Shown piece after piece: positions 17,110 through 25,962 of a stretch of DNA of 64,000 nucleotides. The stretch comes from Promethearchaeota archaeon. Lineage in GTDB: Archaea > Asgardarchaeota > Lokiarchaeia > Sigyniarchaeales > Promethearchaeaceae. The stretch covers positions 151,350 through 215,349 of the forward strand of contig JAFGBS010000004.1 in NCBI GenBank assembly GCA_016933055.1, given 5' to 3'. A model generated the notes under the pieces. That model saw only the letters and a program-made list of their open reading frames with translations, was not told the DNA's origin and ran no database searches. How positions within the stretch are numbered: the first letter of the stretch is position 1; every line of letters begins with the position of its first letter. The position numbers and the translations under genes were made by a program.

Positions 17110-17757
17110 ATGCACAACTATTTTTGGTATATACCAGAAATGCTGCATAGAGACTTTAAACGATTGATTGATCATCTATTCGGAGGGGGTGGTGAAAAAA
17201 TACTCAGAAATTGATTCTGCAACCAATTGGAACGATAGAACTTGAAATTCTAAAGATATTTTAAATTTTAAATGGAGAATAACCGAAGAAATAATTGCAA
17301 TAATGAGAGACATTCAACTAGTTGATACATAATATAATAATCCACCACTAAGCCACCTAATTATCGTCCTTTGGGAGGAACCTATAAATTTAGTGAGAAA
17401 AGTGATACCTTTGTTGTTCGAGAAATGAATGATAAAATAGGTGACTAAATTGAAAATTTATAATCCTTGAAAACTGCTGAAGATATTTAGAATTTTAAAG
17501 ATGAAGCACATCATGGGATAATATGTGTATACAAAACTGACTTTATAAATTCATGAAGGTACGAAATCCATAATGTTAAAGTTAAGGAAAATTCAGATAA
17601 AGTCTTTTGAGTAGTATGGAAGTCAATCTATGACTTTATAAATGGTAGAAATTACTTGATTCCAAGCGGATTACTTGACTTCCTCACAAAGGAAGACATC
17701 GGGAAATCTGTTCAAGAAGTACTAGTAGAATGGTAGTCATTGGAAATGGGATAATTT
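17110..17757 (+). pseudogene. Decayed protein-coding gene with many in-frame stops
   Basis: This gap has no intact gene, but one forward frame retains coding character over ~650 bp. It starts at ATG 17110 with 34 codons (YFWYIPEMLHRDFKRLIDHL ...), stops at TGA 17212, and resumes in the same frame from ~17365. There it reads RPLGGTYKFSEKSDTFVV, then NFKDEAHHGIICVYKTDF, and finally VWKSIYDFINGRNYLIPSGL and LDFLTKEDIGKSVQEVLVEW. Stops of all three kinds interrupt it (TAA at 17446 and several more). The middle (17215-17340) may also be frameshifted. No family was recognised. The mixture of TAA, TAG and TGA argues for decay rather than recoding. Confidence 0.55.
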
Positions 17758-17758
17758 A

Positions 17759-18946
17759 ATGGTAGAATCCTCAATTGTACAAAATAAAATTTTTGGTTTA
17801 TTAAAAGATCTTGGACAAATAAAGCCAGAAGAGATTCTCCATCGCTATAATACACAAACCCTAGGAAATAAATGTATAAGTCTGGACTTATCTGATTTGC
17901 ATTTACAGATTCTTCCTCCTTCCTTAACAAATTTCCGCCATTTAAGAAAGCTTTACTTAAAATACAACCAAATAGACCATACGCCACCCTATCTAAGCAC
18001 TTTGACTAGTTTAAGAACACTAAATTTAAGAAACAATTTGGTAACGTCTCTTCCTTCAAGTTTTAATAAATTAACTCAACTTCGAAAATTAGATTTACGT
18101 GAAAATAAATTCGTTAAGATACCCGATGTGATATTTGAACTCAAAAATTTGCGAGAATTCAAGATAAGTAATAATCCTATCAAGAATTTAGATCCTAAAT
18201 TAGGATTACTGACTAAATTACGCTCAATCTACGCCAGAAATACGGGATTATCAGACTTCCCGGGATTTTATTTTCCATTATCAAATTTACATACATTAGA
18301 TTTGGGTGGAAATAATTTATCCTCTCTGCCTGATACTCTTGAAAACTGTCAACATGTTCGGTTCTTCAATCTTCAAAAATGCCAACTCTATGAAATTCCT
18401 AATTCTATCGTGCAATTAAAAAAACTTGAAAGGCTGGATCTCCGTTCCAATCAAATTCGGGAACTTAACGATCACTTATTCAGTATATCATCATTGAAAA
18501 GAATTGATTTTATATCAAATAATCTTGCTGAATTACCGGATAAATTCGAAAGATTAGATCAATTGGAAATTTTCCGTATAGGAGATAACCAATTGGAATA
18601 CCTTCCACCAAGTATCTCTTCATTAAAAAAACTAACGCACTTAGAATTACACCATAACCGCATTGAAAAATTTCCTGAAGTCATTTGTAAGTTACTAAAT
18701 TTAAAGGAATTAATACTACATACAAATAAATTAGAACATCTACCCGATTCTATTGGAAATTTAATATCTCTACGATTTTTGGATATTAGTAATAATCCAT
18801 TTGAAATGTTGCCTGAGAACATAAAACACTTACCCAATCTTCGAGGATTATGGATTTCAAATTCAATGAATCAATATGCCCGAAATCATGTACTATTGAC
18901 CGCGCTCCGTAAAAGAAACTGCATTGTCTCAATAAAGTCTGTGTGA
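17759..18946 (+). CDS. Leucine-rich-repeat protein (Shoc2-like repeats)
   Basis: A 395-residue protein made almost wholly of ~23-residue LRRs of the L-x-x-L-x-L-x-x-N-x-I/L-x-x-L-P-x-x-I type. They follow a short helical N-terminal cap (residues ~1-45) and number about fourteen. No signal peptide or membrane segment is seen, so it should be cytoplasmic and act as a protein-binding scaffold. It is followed by a related LRR gene whose frame opens over its stop codon. Such Shoc2/PIRL-type repeats bind small GTPases in eukaryotes. A degenerate GTPase lies 0.7 kb upstream, a suggestive neighbourhood only. Confidence 0.85.
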   Translation: MVESSIVQNKIFGLLKDLGQIKPEEILHRYNTQTLGNKCISLDLSDLHLQILPPSLTNFRHLRKLYLKYNQIDHTPPYLSTLTSLRTLNLRNNLVTSLPSSFNKLTQLRKLDLRENKFVKIPDVIFELKNLREFKISNNPIKNLDPKLGLLTKLRSIYARNTGLSDFPGFYFPLSNLHTLDLGGNNLSSLPDTLENCQHVRFFNLQKCQLYEIPNSIVQLKKLERLDLRSNQIRELNDHLFSISSLKRIDFISNNLAELPDKFERLDQLEIFRIGDNQLEYLPPSISSLKKLTHLELHHNRIEKFPEVICKLLNLKELILHTNKLEHLPDSIGNLISLRFLDISNNPFEMLPENIKHLPNLRGLWISNSMNQYARNHVLLTALRKRNCIVSIKSV

Positions 18947-18960
18947 TAGGAGGAATATAC

Positions 18961-20142
18961 GTGGAAAAATATAAAACTAATGGTGATTCCCGTCTTTTCT
19001 ATCAATTAATTCAGGAATTGAATTTAAATGATCGAGTAAATAAGGTTCTCAAAAGATCAAATACGCTTTTTCTTAATGATCAATTAATATATTTGAATTT
19101 TTCAAATCTCCAGATTCGATACCTGCCGGATCTCCTCTTTGAGTTTAAAAAAATCAGGTATTTGAATTTGTCTTCGAACCAATTAACGGAGATTCCGATT
19201 TCGATTAACAAACTACCCGATTTAAAATACATTAATTTACAAAGTAACAGATTAAAATCATTACCTGATACTCTCTGTGCTTTGGAAAAATTACAATATT
19301 TGGATGTAGGTCGTAATAATATCTCCCAACTTCCTTCCGAGATTGGAAATCTTACTCTATTAGAACATCTCAACATAAAATCAAATGAGTTATTTACTAT
19401 TCCATTAAGTTTCTGGAATCTTCGAGATTTATGTAAATTAGATATGCGTGGAAATAAAATTTCCTCTTTACCCAATGATGTTAAAAGGATGCAAAATCTC
19501 CAATTCTTAAATTTACAAAGAAATTATTTATCAAGTCTACCTTCAGAGTTATTCACTTTACCAAATTTAGTCCGATTAGACGTCAGGGATAATTATATTC
19601 ATAAGCTTCCCGACAATTTACCAAATTTAAAGAGTCTTAAACGTTTCGAAATAGGATTTAATGGTTTGACTATGTTGCCCTCCAATTTTGGTGATCAATT
19701 ACATCTTGAAGAATTCCAAGCCTATAAAAACAAGTTAAAAATTCTCCCCGAAAGTATTGGAAAACTTAAGAAATTGCGAAAACTGGATTTACAGTATAAT
19801 CAACTCCTATTATTCCCCTCAAAATTATGCAACGCAACTCTTCTCGAAGAATTACTCTTAAATCATAATAATCTAGCTTCAATACCTGAAGAAATCTCCT
19901 CCCTTCAAAAATTGACTAGTTTACATTTACAAAACAACAACATATCCTCATTACCTAGGCAAATTAACTCCATGAATTTGGACTACTTAAATATTTCAAA
20001 TAATCCGATTGAAAAATTTCCATTCAATGCAGAATTTTTAGATAAAATAGAAAATTTGGTCATAGATTCTGACCAAGCACAAAAATGGTCTCAGAATCTT
20101 AAAGAAAAACGCTATAAACTCAGAATTACTCCCGTTTTTTAA
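18961..20142 (+). CDS. Leucine-rich-repeat protein, tandem paralogue
   Basis: A second LRR protein (393 residues from this start) with the same plan: a helical cap of ~40 residues, then about fourteen 23-residue LRRs (for example LPDLKYINLQSNRLKSLPDT), no signal or membrane segment. A longer frame opens at GTG 18943 inside the previous stop. GTG 18961 is preferred because AGGAGG lies at 18948-18953, seven bases upstream. The caps are alike in layout (LNDRVNKVLKRSN here, FGLLKDLGQIKPEEI in the first), suggesting tandem duplication followed by divergence. The two are surely co-transcribed. The partner is unknown. Confidence 0.85.
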   Translation: MEKYKTNGDSRLFYQLIQELNLNDRVNKVLKRSNTLFLNDQLIYLNFSNLQIRYLPDLLFEFKKIRYLNLSSNQLTEIPISINKLPDLKYINLQSNRLKSLPDTLCALEKLQYLDVGRNNISQLPSEIGNLTLLEHLNIKSNELFTIPLSFWNLRDLCKLDMRGNKISSLPNDVKRMQNLQFLNLQRNYLSSLPSELFTLPNLVRLDVRDNYIHKLPDNLPNLKSLKRFEIGFNGLTMLPSNFGDQLHLEEFQAYKNKLKILPESIGKLKKLRKLDLQYNQLLLFPSKLCNATLLEELLLNHNNLASIPEEISSLQKLTSLHLQNNNISSLPRQINSMNLDYLNISNNPIEKFPFNAEFLDKIENLVIDSDQAQKWSQNLKEKRYKLRITPVF

Positions 20143-20148
20143 TTCCAA

Positions 20149-20721
20149 TCAAAATTCCAAGAGAAATCGTGGATATGAGATATTTTTAAAATGATTTTTC
20201 TTGATAAGTAAAGAATTTTCGAGAAATCGATCCAATTCTCCGCATTCCAAGCTTTCAATTTGCACTGAAACCCATGTTCTTGTCTCATAATTTATTATGG
20301 TTTTTTCTAGTGTGATATTTCCAAGGTCTTTTTTTTTCCTTTTTTTAATAAGTTGGTTCAGTGAATAATTTCGCTCTTGCAATAAATCAATGACTTTATG
20401 TACTTTTGGAGATTGACCTTGTTGATTTTTTAAGAGATTAATGAAATTCTCGACTGATCTACATTCTGCATTTCTAGAAATTGGATATTTCACACATTTA
20501 TCCCAAAGTTCGTATATACCATTCGATTCTTCAAGAATTTTCAATTCTAAGAGGGGGACTTCAGACATGATGGATCGTATTTTTAATCCAAAATCAATTG
20601 AATGAAAATTGTAGTAGAGATCGATTCGGGATTCAATAATCTCGGTATTTAATATACTTTCAATTACTAGATCCAATTCACGAGATTTTTCAATAGATAA
20701 AAAAGTTCTCCATTCCCACAT
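20149..20721 (-). CDS. Probable CYTH/triphosphate-tunnel-like protein
   Basis: A 190-residue protein whose strand pattern fits a triphosphate-tunnel fold. It opens MWEWRTFL (E-x-R in place of ExExK), continues RIDLYYNF, GLKIRS and PLLELKI (an E-x-K pair), and ends with TWVSVQIESLE. These alternating charged residues on strands are typical of CYTH/RNA-triphosphatase/VTC tunnels. A helical Lys/Gln-rich insert spans ~85-130. It lies directly after the larger tunnel-like gene on the same strand. ATG 20721 is chosen because AGGTGG is five bases upstream. The enzyme activity (triphosphatase, cyclase, polyphosphate) is unknown, and the fold call is from pattern only. Confidence 0.5.
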   Translation of the reverse strand: MWEWRTFLSIEKSRELDLVIESILNTEIIESRIDLYYNFHSIDFGLKIRSIMSEVPLLELKILEESNGIYELWDKCVKYPISRNAECRSVENFINLLKNQQGQSPKVHKVIDLLQERNYSLNQLIKKRKKKDLGNITLEKTIINYETRTWVSVQIESLECGELDRFLENSLLIKKNHFKNISYPRFLLEF

Positions 20722-20730
20722 CCTATCCAC

Positions 20731-22365
20731 CTAAGTAATAAATTCCATTAATTCATCTTCCATCCATTCGAGTTCGTTTTCTCCGATATCAATCGGATGA
20801 ATCATAACAGGAGCAAATTCATTATAAAATTCTGTCAATTCTTCATAAATACCCTTTTGAACATCTAAATTCACTGTATTTTGGGCTCCAATATAACGCA
20901 TTTTGCAATACAACTCCGAATGAGTGTTATTTTCTCGAGTTTTTTGGTTTTTCTCTATCGTTAACTTATAAATTCTTTCCGATTTATTATGTTTCACTAA
21001 AAATCCGTAACTACGGAAAAAAGCATACCCATCAATAGATATTGAAGGTAACAGATATTTGTTTAGTTCATGCACGGAAGTGATCATTATAGATCTCACC
21101 GGATATTGATACTCTTCCGTGATATAAAATTCAGGAGAGGATGTTTTTATAGGAATACTTTTTGGAGGGAGATGATACTGAATATTCGGACCTGTGATTC
21201 GGATCAACATGGAGGGAATGGGAAATCCAAGATATCCCGATACATAGTTTTCATTTTTAATCAGCATTCTGGCATCTTCGTCATATAATGAAAAATTTTT
21301 CGAGGTTTTTATTAATTTATATAAATACCCGGTGATATTACCATATCGATACCATGATTGATTTACGGGGAAATATCCCGATATTTGCCTACCAAATGGT
21401 TCTGTCCATAATGTTTGGTTTTGGATATAGGATTCTGATACTAAAGTAGTTCCTCTCCATTTCTTAGAAATAAACGCTAAACATCCATAATTGCGTAGGA
21501 TTTCACTAATCTGGGCGTCCAATTGCTTCTCTTTTTTAATCATTACTGGATCTATTTTGAATTCTAAGCGGCAGAACTTTTCTCTGTCCAAGTATTCTCC
21601 GATAATATCTGGGTGCGCTAAAAAATCTTTGGGTTGTACAAAATTGAGACCATAATATTCCACTCCGGGATCTATAGTGATCCGAATGGTATGTTTATAA
21701 TTTGGCTTTTCAGGGATTAAATGGGTTCTTGCGTATTGGGTCATTAGATATGGAACTAGTGTTTTTTGATGAAGGGTCCGGATTTGACTATTAAGGAAAT
21801 TTTGTAATTCACTGCTAAGACGCTCATCTAAATTTGAAGGAACACATAATAATCTGATAATTTCTTCGAGAGTTAAATTGGATTTGAGTTCTTCGGATAT
21901 ATCTTCCTTACGTAATCGACTTTTCGTTTTAAAGGTTGATTGATGTAGCAACCCATCCTCAGAGGCGCGCTGTATTCGGAAAATAATGTCATTCCTAATA
22001 TTATCCTGTGAGGAAATTAATCTCTGATCCTGAGGGACGGTGTCAGAAAAACCAGGAAAATATATCTCATCATGATCTAACGTCGATTTTATTTCTAAAA
22101 TATTGAATAAACTATCTGCAGCAAAGTGAACGGTATTATCATTTCGATGCTTGGAATAAATTCTCGCTTTTATTGATATTCCGGGACGAACACCCAACTT
22201 AGATCCGAAATAGATAGTTTTGCTGATTGGTGTTTTCGGAAAAGTATGAGTTTTAAATCCGATACTAAGAAAATCTTCTGTTAATGCTTTCAGATCTTGC
22301 GAATAAAAAACATATCGAAGTTCCGATCGTTCTAGATCAATCGGAAGTGCCTTTTGCATAGTCAT
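20731..22365 (-). CDS. VTC/triphosphate-tunnel-domain-like protein
   Basis: A 544-residue protein. Residues ~10-275 carry the ordered strand motifs of a VTC polyphosphate polymerase-like tunnel: ERSELRYVF, KTIYFGSK, SIKARIYSKH, FNILEIKS, FKTKSRLRKE, then VPYLMTQYART, IRITIDPGVEYYG and CRLEFKIDP. The alternating Arg/Lys and Glu residues would line an anion tunnel. The C-terminal half (~290-544) is unrecognised, with beta-rich segments and an acidic tail. There is no SPX domain and no membrane helix, unlike yeast Vtc4. With the smaller tunnel-like gene next to it, a polyphosphate or nucleotide triphosphate role is the best guess. Confidence 0.55.
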   Translation of the reverse strand: MTMQKALPIDLERSELRYVFYSQDLKALTEDFLSIGFKTHTFPKTPISKTIYFGSKLGVRPGISIKARIYSKHRNDNTVHFAADSLFNILEIKSTLDHDEIYFPGFSDTVPQDQRLISSQDNIRNDIIFRIQRASEDGLLHQSTFKTKSRLRKEDISEELKSNLTLEEIIRLLCVPSNLDERLSSELQNFLNSQIRTLHQKTLVPYLMTQYARTHLIPEKPNYKHTIRITIDPGVEYYGLNFVQPKDFLAHPDIIGEYLDREKFCRLEFKIDPVMIKKEKQLDAQISEILRNYGCLAFISKKWRGTTLVSESYIQNQTLWTEPFGRQISGYFPVNQSWYRYGNITGYLYKLIKTSKNFSLYDEDARMLIKNENYVSGYLGFPIPSMLIRITGPNIQYHLPPKSIPIKTSSPEFYITEEYQYPVRSIMITSVHELNKYLLPSISIDGYAFFRSYGFLVKHNKSERIYKLTIEKNQKTRENNTHSELYCKMRYIGAQNTVNLDVQKGIYEELTEFYNEFAPVMIHPIDIGENELEWMEDELMEFIT

Positions 22366-22504
22366 ATCTCTTCATCCTATGAAAACGAGGAGATTACAAA
22401 TTTCTAAAAGTTCTCTTCTCGACAAAAACTCTTCTTTATATATATTCGCTTCGAGTTAAAAAATATATGGATAGCCTAATAAATAAGACTTGAAATAATG
22501 GGTT

Positions 22505-23227
22505 TTATTTTTTATTACCGGTTCTCCGTGCTGCAATTAATCCCACTTTGCGACCAGGTGGAGCATTCCTACTAATGGTTGTAGGCTTGTGGGGGCTTTT
22601 ATGTCCTCCTCCTCCAAATGGGTGGGAAGAAGCATTCATTGCCACACCAGACGTCCTTGGCCATACACCATGTCTGGTACTCTGATACATGAATTTATTC
22701 CCTGCCTTTACGAATGGTTTGATAGTTCTACCGCCTCCTGCAACCACTCCTATCGTACATCTGGATGTTAAGGGGACTCTCTTAATTTTCCCTGAAGGTA
22801 ATCGAATATTAGCATGGGTCGGTGTTTTGGTTAACATAACGGCATATGTACCTGATCCGCGAACAAATTTTCCCCCATCATCTTTCTGACCCTCTATATT
22901 ATAAATATACGTTCCTTCTGGGATATTTTTCAAAATCAAGACATTTCCTACTTTTATTTCGGAGTTGTTTCCTATGACTATGGTATCTCCTACCTTTATT
23001 CCCTCAGGAGGAAGGTACAATTCTTTTTTACCATCCTCATATTGAATTAAGGCAACAGGAGCTCCACGTCCTGGATCATGGAGTAAATCTTTGACAGTTG
23101 CAGTCTTTTCATCCGTATCAGTTGGGGGGAAATATCGATATTTTACTTGTCCTCTGCGCTTATGAGTTGGGGATTGAAAATTGGGAGTTCCTCTTCCTCT
23201 TCTCTGTACGAGTATTCTTTTACCCAT
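22505..23227 (-). CDS. rpl2: 50S ribosomal protein L2 (uL2)
   Basis: Archaeal uL2, 240 residues, a core protein near the peptidyl-transferase centre. It begins MGKRILVQRRGRGTPNFQSP and contains the HDPGRGAPVALIQY strand, and near the C-terminus the invariant HPFGGGGHKSPH loop. The GTG three codons upstream was not used because archaeal uL2 proteins start at MGK. It is not within a ribosomal protein cluster: the neighbours are the tunnel-like pair and, divergently, the proteasomal ATPase. Its separation from the S10-type operon is unusual but the sequence is intact. Confidence 0.97.
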   Translation of the reverse strand: MGKRILVQRRGRGTPNFQSPTHKRRGQVKYRYFPPTDTDEKTATVKDLLHDPGRGAPVALIQYEDGKKELYLPPEGIKVGDTIVIGNNSEIKVGNVLILKNIPEGTYIYNIEGQKDDGGKFVRGSGTYAVMLTKTPTHANIRLPSGKIKRVPLTSRCTIGVVAGGGRTIKPFVKAGNKFMYQSTRHGVWPRTSGVAMNASSHPFGGGGHKSPHKPTTISRNAPPGRKVGLIAARRTGNKK

Positions 23228-23386
23228 GTTTATCACTATATTATAGGATCTTGATGACTAATATCTGAATGTCTAAATCTATAATCGCATATTTTTGAAT
23301 TTTGTCATTTGTGAAGCGCAATTCACCGATCGTTAGGTATCCAAAACTTTTTTTCACACCACTCTCTAACATCCTTGGGAAACCTA

Positions 23387-24493
23387 ATGGACGAAAATAA
23401 ACGATTACAAGCAAAAATCGAGGAATTAACCAAGGAACGGGATCTGTATAAAAATAATTTTTCTAGATTACAAAGTCAGATCCAGCGAACCAGACCGCCC
23501 CTATTAATTGCTTCCGTGACACGAATTTTCGATGACGGATATTGTATCATTCACACTCCTTCAGGAAACGATTTTTTAGTACAAAATCCGTTTCGAGAAC
23601 TGAGTCCAGGTGACTCCGTTGGAATTGATCAAACTACGTTTAATCTAATAAAGATTTTACCACCAAATGTAGATCGTTTTGTTGCCGGGATGGAATTAGA
23701 TGAACGTCCTCAAGAAACTTATGAAGACATCGGAGGATTGGATGAAGTGATCTTATCTCTTCGTGAAGTAGTAGAATTAGCTATTACTAATCCTAAAATT
23801 TTTCAGACTATCGGGATCCAACCTCCAAATGGAGTGTTATTAGAGGGGGATCCGGGAACTGGAAAAACCCTTTTGGCACGAGCTGTGGCAAATGCAACCC
23901 AAGCAACTTTTATACGATTGGTAGGGTCTGAATTAGTGCAGAAATATATTGGAGAAGGTGCACGTTTAGTAAGAGAGCTATTTGCTTTAGCAAGAGATCG
24001 TGCCCCATGTATTTTATTTATTGATGAAATTGACGCTATCGCTTCAAGAAGAACTCCTGATTCACAAGTTTCCGATCGTGAAGTACAACGTACATTAATG
24101 CAATTACTAGCGGAAATGGATGGGTTTAACGAATTAGGAAATGTAAAAATTCTTGCCGCAACCAATCGTCCCGATATATTAGATCCGGCTATCCTCCGAC
24201 CAGGAAGATTTGATCGGATTATTCATATACCAGAACCAGATCCTCATGGACGATTAGAGATTTTCAAAATTCACACCCGAAAAATGCCCTTGAAAAATGT
24301 AAAATTAAGTATACTGTCTCAGAAATGGGATAAACTAACGGGTGCAGATATTAAAGCGATATGCATTGAAGCAGGTTTAAATGCGATTCGAAATAACAGG
24401 ACTACCGTCGTACAGAGTGATTTTGAAATAGGCTATAATAGATATTTCCGAAAACTTCAAGAAAAACGGGTAGGTGCTGCGGTTTATACTTAA
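23387..24493 (+). CDS. pan: Proteasome-activating nucleotidase (PAN)
   Basis: A AAA+ ring ATPase of 368 residues that unfolds substrates for the 20S proteasome. An N-terminal coiled coil (~1-35) precedes an OB domain (~38-95) and the AAA+ domain. Walker A is GDPGTGKT at 154-161 (usual GPPGTGKT, so one Pro is Asp) and Walker B ILFIDEIDA at 199-207. AATNRPDILDPAILRPGRFD gives sensor 1 and the arginine fingers. The last residues VYT form an HbYX motif, which docks into the proteasome alpha ring. ATG 23387 is preferred to TTG 23375. It is divergent from rpl2. Subunit numbers elsewhere in the genome are unknown. Confidence 0.92.
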   Translation: MDENKRLQAKIEELTKERDLYKNNFSRLQSQIQRTRPPLLIASVTRIFDDGYCIIHTPSGNDFLVQNPFRELSPGDSVGIDQTTFNLIKILPPNVDRFVAGMELDERPQETYEDIGGLDEVILSLREVVELAITNPKIFQTIGIQPPNGVLLEGDPGTGKTLLARAVANATQATFIRLVGSELVQKYIGEGARLVRELFALARDRAPCILFIDEIDAIASRRTPDSQVSDREVQRTLMQLLAEMDGFNELGNVKILAATNRPDILDPAILRPGRFDRIIHIPEPDPHGRLEIFKIHTRKMPLKNVKLSILSQKWDKLTGADIKAICIEAGLNAIRNNRTTVVQSDFEIGYNRYFRKLQEKRVGAAVYT

Positions 24494-24505
24494 GTCATAT
24501 TTCTT

Positions 24506-25957
24506 TTATTCTTCAGTTTTATGTACTTGCTCTCCCCAATAGTGTTCCTTGGGATTTGGGTCTAACGTTGTTGTAATCTCGGAAATATTTTCTTCAATAC
24601 CTTGCATAATTAAATATCCCGAGTTTAACTCTCTATCTGTGATCTCCCCTGCTATATTGGTAGTCATAATTTCTTTTACTTCAGTTATATTTCGTGTATG
24701 CCCTAATGTCCAAATCAATTTAGCATACGCTGCTGAGGGTAGCATATTATCTCCCTCAATTACTCCTAAAGCTAACATATCTCTACCTGTTTCGTATACT
24801 CGGAGATTTGTGTACCCAAAAAGAGGCTCTACAACAATAACTACTGGTATTTCTTGTTCTTGGGCACGTTCTAAACCTGGGAAGAAATCACTTGGGACAT
24901 GTCCCAATCCGGTTCCTAAGATTACCACTCCATGGTATCCCAAATCAATGATAGAGTTAAGTATATCTGGATTACAACCAGGATAAGAATATAGGATTGC
25001 CACCTTAGGATCAATTTTTGCATCAAGATAAGTATCTTCCGTGTTCCCACGTTGTTTTATATCAGTTTTAAAAAACATTATATTCTGTTTTGAGTCGATC
25101 ATTCCTAACGGGATATCACTTAGCGTTTTGAATGCATCTCGTCTACTTGAATGCATTTTCCGAACACGAGTTCCCCGATGGATAAGATTATAAGTATCAG
25201 ATGTATTACCATGCATGCATACAACCACTTCTGCTAAATCTGCATATCCTGCAATAGTGCTTGCATTGATAATATTCATAGGCCCATCGCTAGACGGTCT
25301 ATCTGAACTTCTTTGCGACCCCACGATGACAATGGGGGCTGCAAGATCTTTAAAGAAAAAGGACAATGCTGATGCCGTAAATGCCATTGTATCAGTTCCA
25401 TGACCAATAATTACCCCACTTGCCCCATTATGAAATTCTTGGAGAATGGCTTCAGCAGTTTTTACCCAATATTCTGGTTTGAAGTTTTCAGAGAGGATGG
25501 AATAAATCTTTTTAGGAGTCAGATTGCAAATGTTCATCAGTTCTGGAACCGCACTAAAAAGTTCCTCTGGGGTGAATGCTGGTAAAACAGATCCTGTTCG
25601 ATAGTCTAAACGAGATGCAACTGTCCCTCCCGTTCCCAGTAATGATACATTTGGTAATTCCTTTTTAGTTTTTACATCAATTTCAGGTAGATGATAGTCT
25701 CCCTTCTGGTATCCGATTTCGGTGATTTTGCATTCATCGGTAATTTTTACACCAATGTTATAACCAGTATCAACTTTTACGACCAAATAATCTTCGGCAG
25801 TGTGTTCACTACGAGGAAGTACCACACCCTCATAAATAGAATTTCCTCTCACTACTTTTACTACAGACCAAACCCCTATCTTTTCCCTAATTAGTCTTTC
25901 TCGTAACTTCGATCTGTATCCCGTAGGTTCTCGCACTGAATTTTTCTTGTTTGGCAT
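24506..25957 (-). CDS. gatD: Glutamyl-tRNA(Gln) amidotransferase subunit D, copy 1
   Basis: An asparaginase-type glutaminase subunit that frees ammonia for GatE to turn Glu-tRNA(Gln) into Gln-tRNA(Gln). After an N-terminal beta domain (~1-90), the asparaginase domain has GTGGTVASRLDY near residue 110, GHGTDTM near 187, SQRSSDRPSSD near 216 and RVRKMHSSRRDAFK near 262, so the catalytic Thr-Thr-Asp-Lys set is present. 483 residues from this start. ATG 25957 is chosen (GGTGTGA five bases upstream); a GTG at 25966 overlaps the GatE stop as GTGA. It is the last gene of a gatE-gatD-gatE-gatD run. Confidence 0.93.
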   Translation of the reverse strand: MPNKKNSVREPTGYRSKLRERLIREKIGVWSVVKVVRGNSIYEGVVLPRSEHTAEDYLVVKVDTGYNIGVKITDECKITEIGYQKGDYHLPEIDVKTKKELPNVSLLGTGGTVASRLDYRTGSVLPAFTPEELFSAVPELMNICNLTPKKIYSILSENFKPEYWVKTAEAILQEFHNGASGVIIGHGTDTMAFTASALSFFFKDLAAPIVIVGSQRSSDRPSSDGPMNIINASTIAGYADLAEVVVCMHGNTSDTYNLIHRGTRVRKMHSSRRDAFKTLSDIPLGMIDSKQNIMFFKTDIKQRGNTEDTYLDAKIDPKVAILYSYPGCNPDILNSIIDLGYHGVVILGTGLGHVPSDFFPGLERAQEQEIPVVIVVEPLFGYTNLRVYETGRDMLALGVIEGDNMLPSAAYAKLIWTLGHTRNITEVKEIMTTNIAGEITDRELNSGYLIMQGIEENISEITTTLDPNPKEHYWGEQVHKTEE

Positions 25958-25962
25958 TTTTC

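Noticed and set aside
17110..17757. Stop-codon recoding (TGA/TAG read-through) instead of a pseudogene
   Set aside because: TAA, TAG and TGA all occur in frame, some in places with no plausible sense substitution, and nothing else in the window shows recoding.
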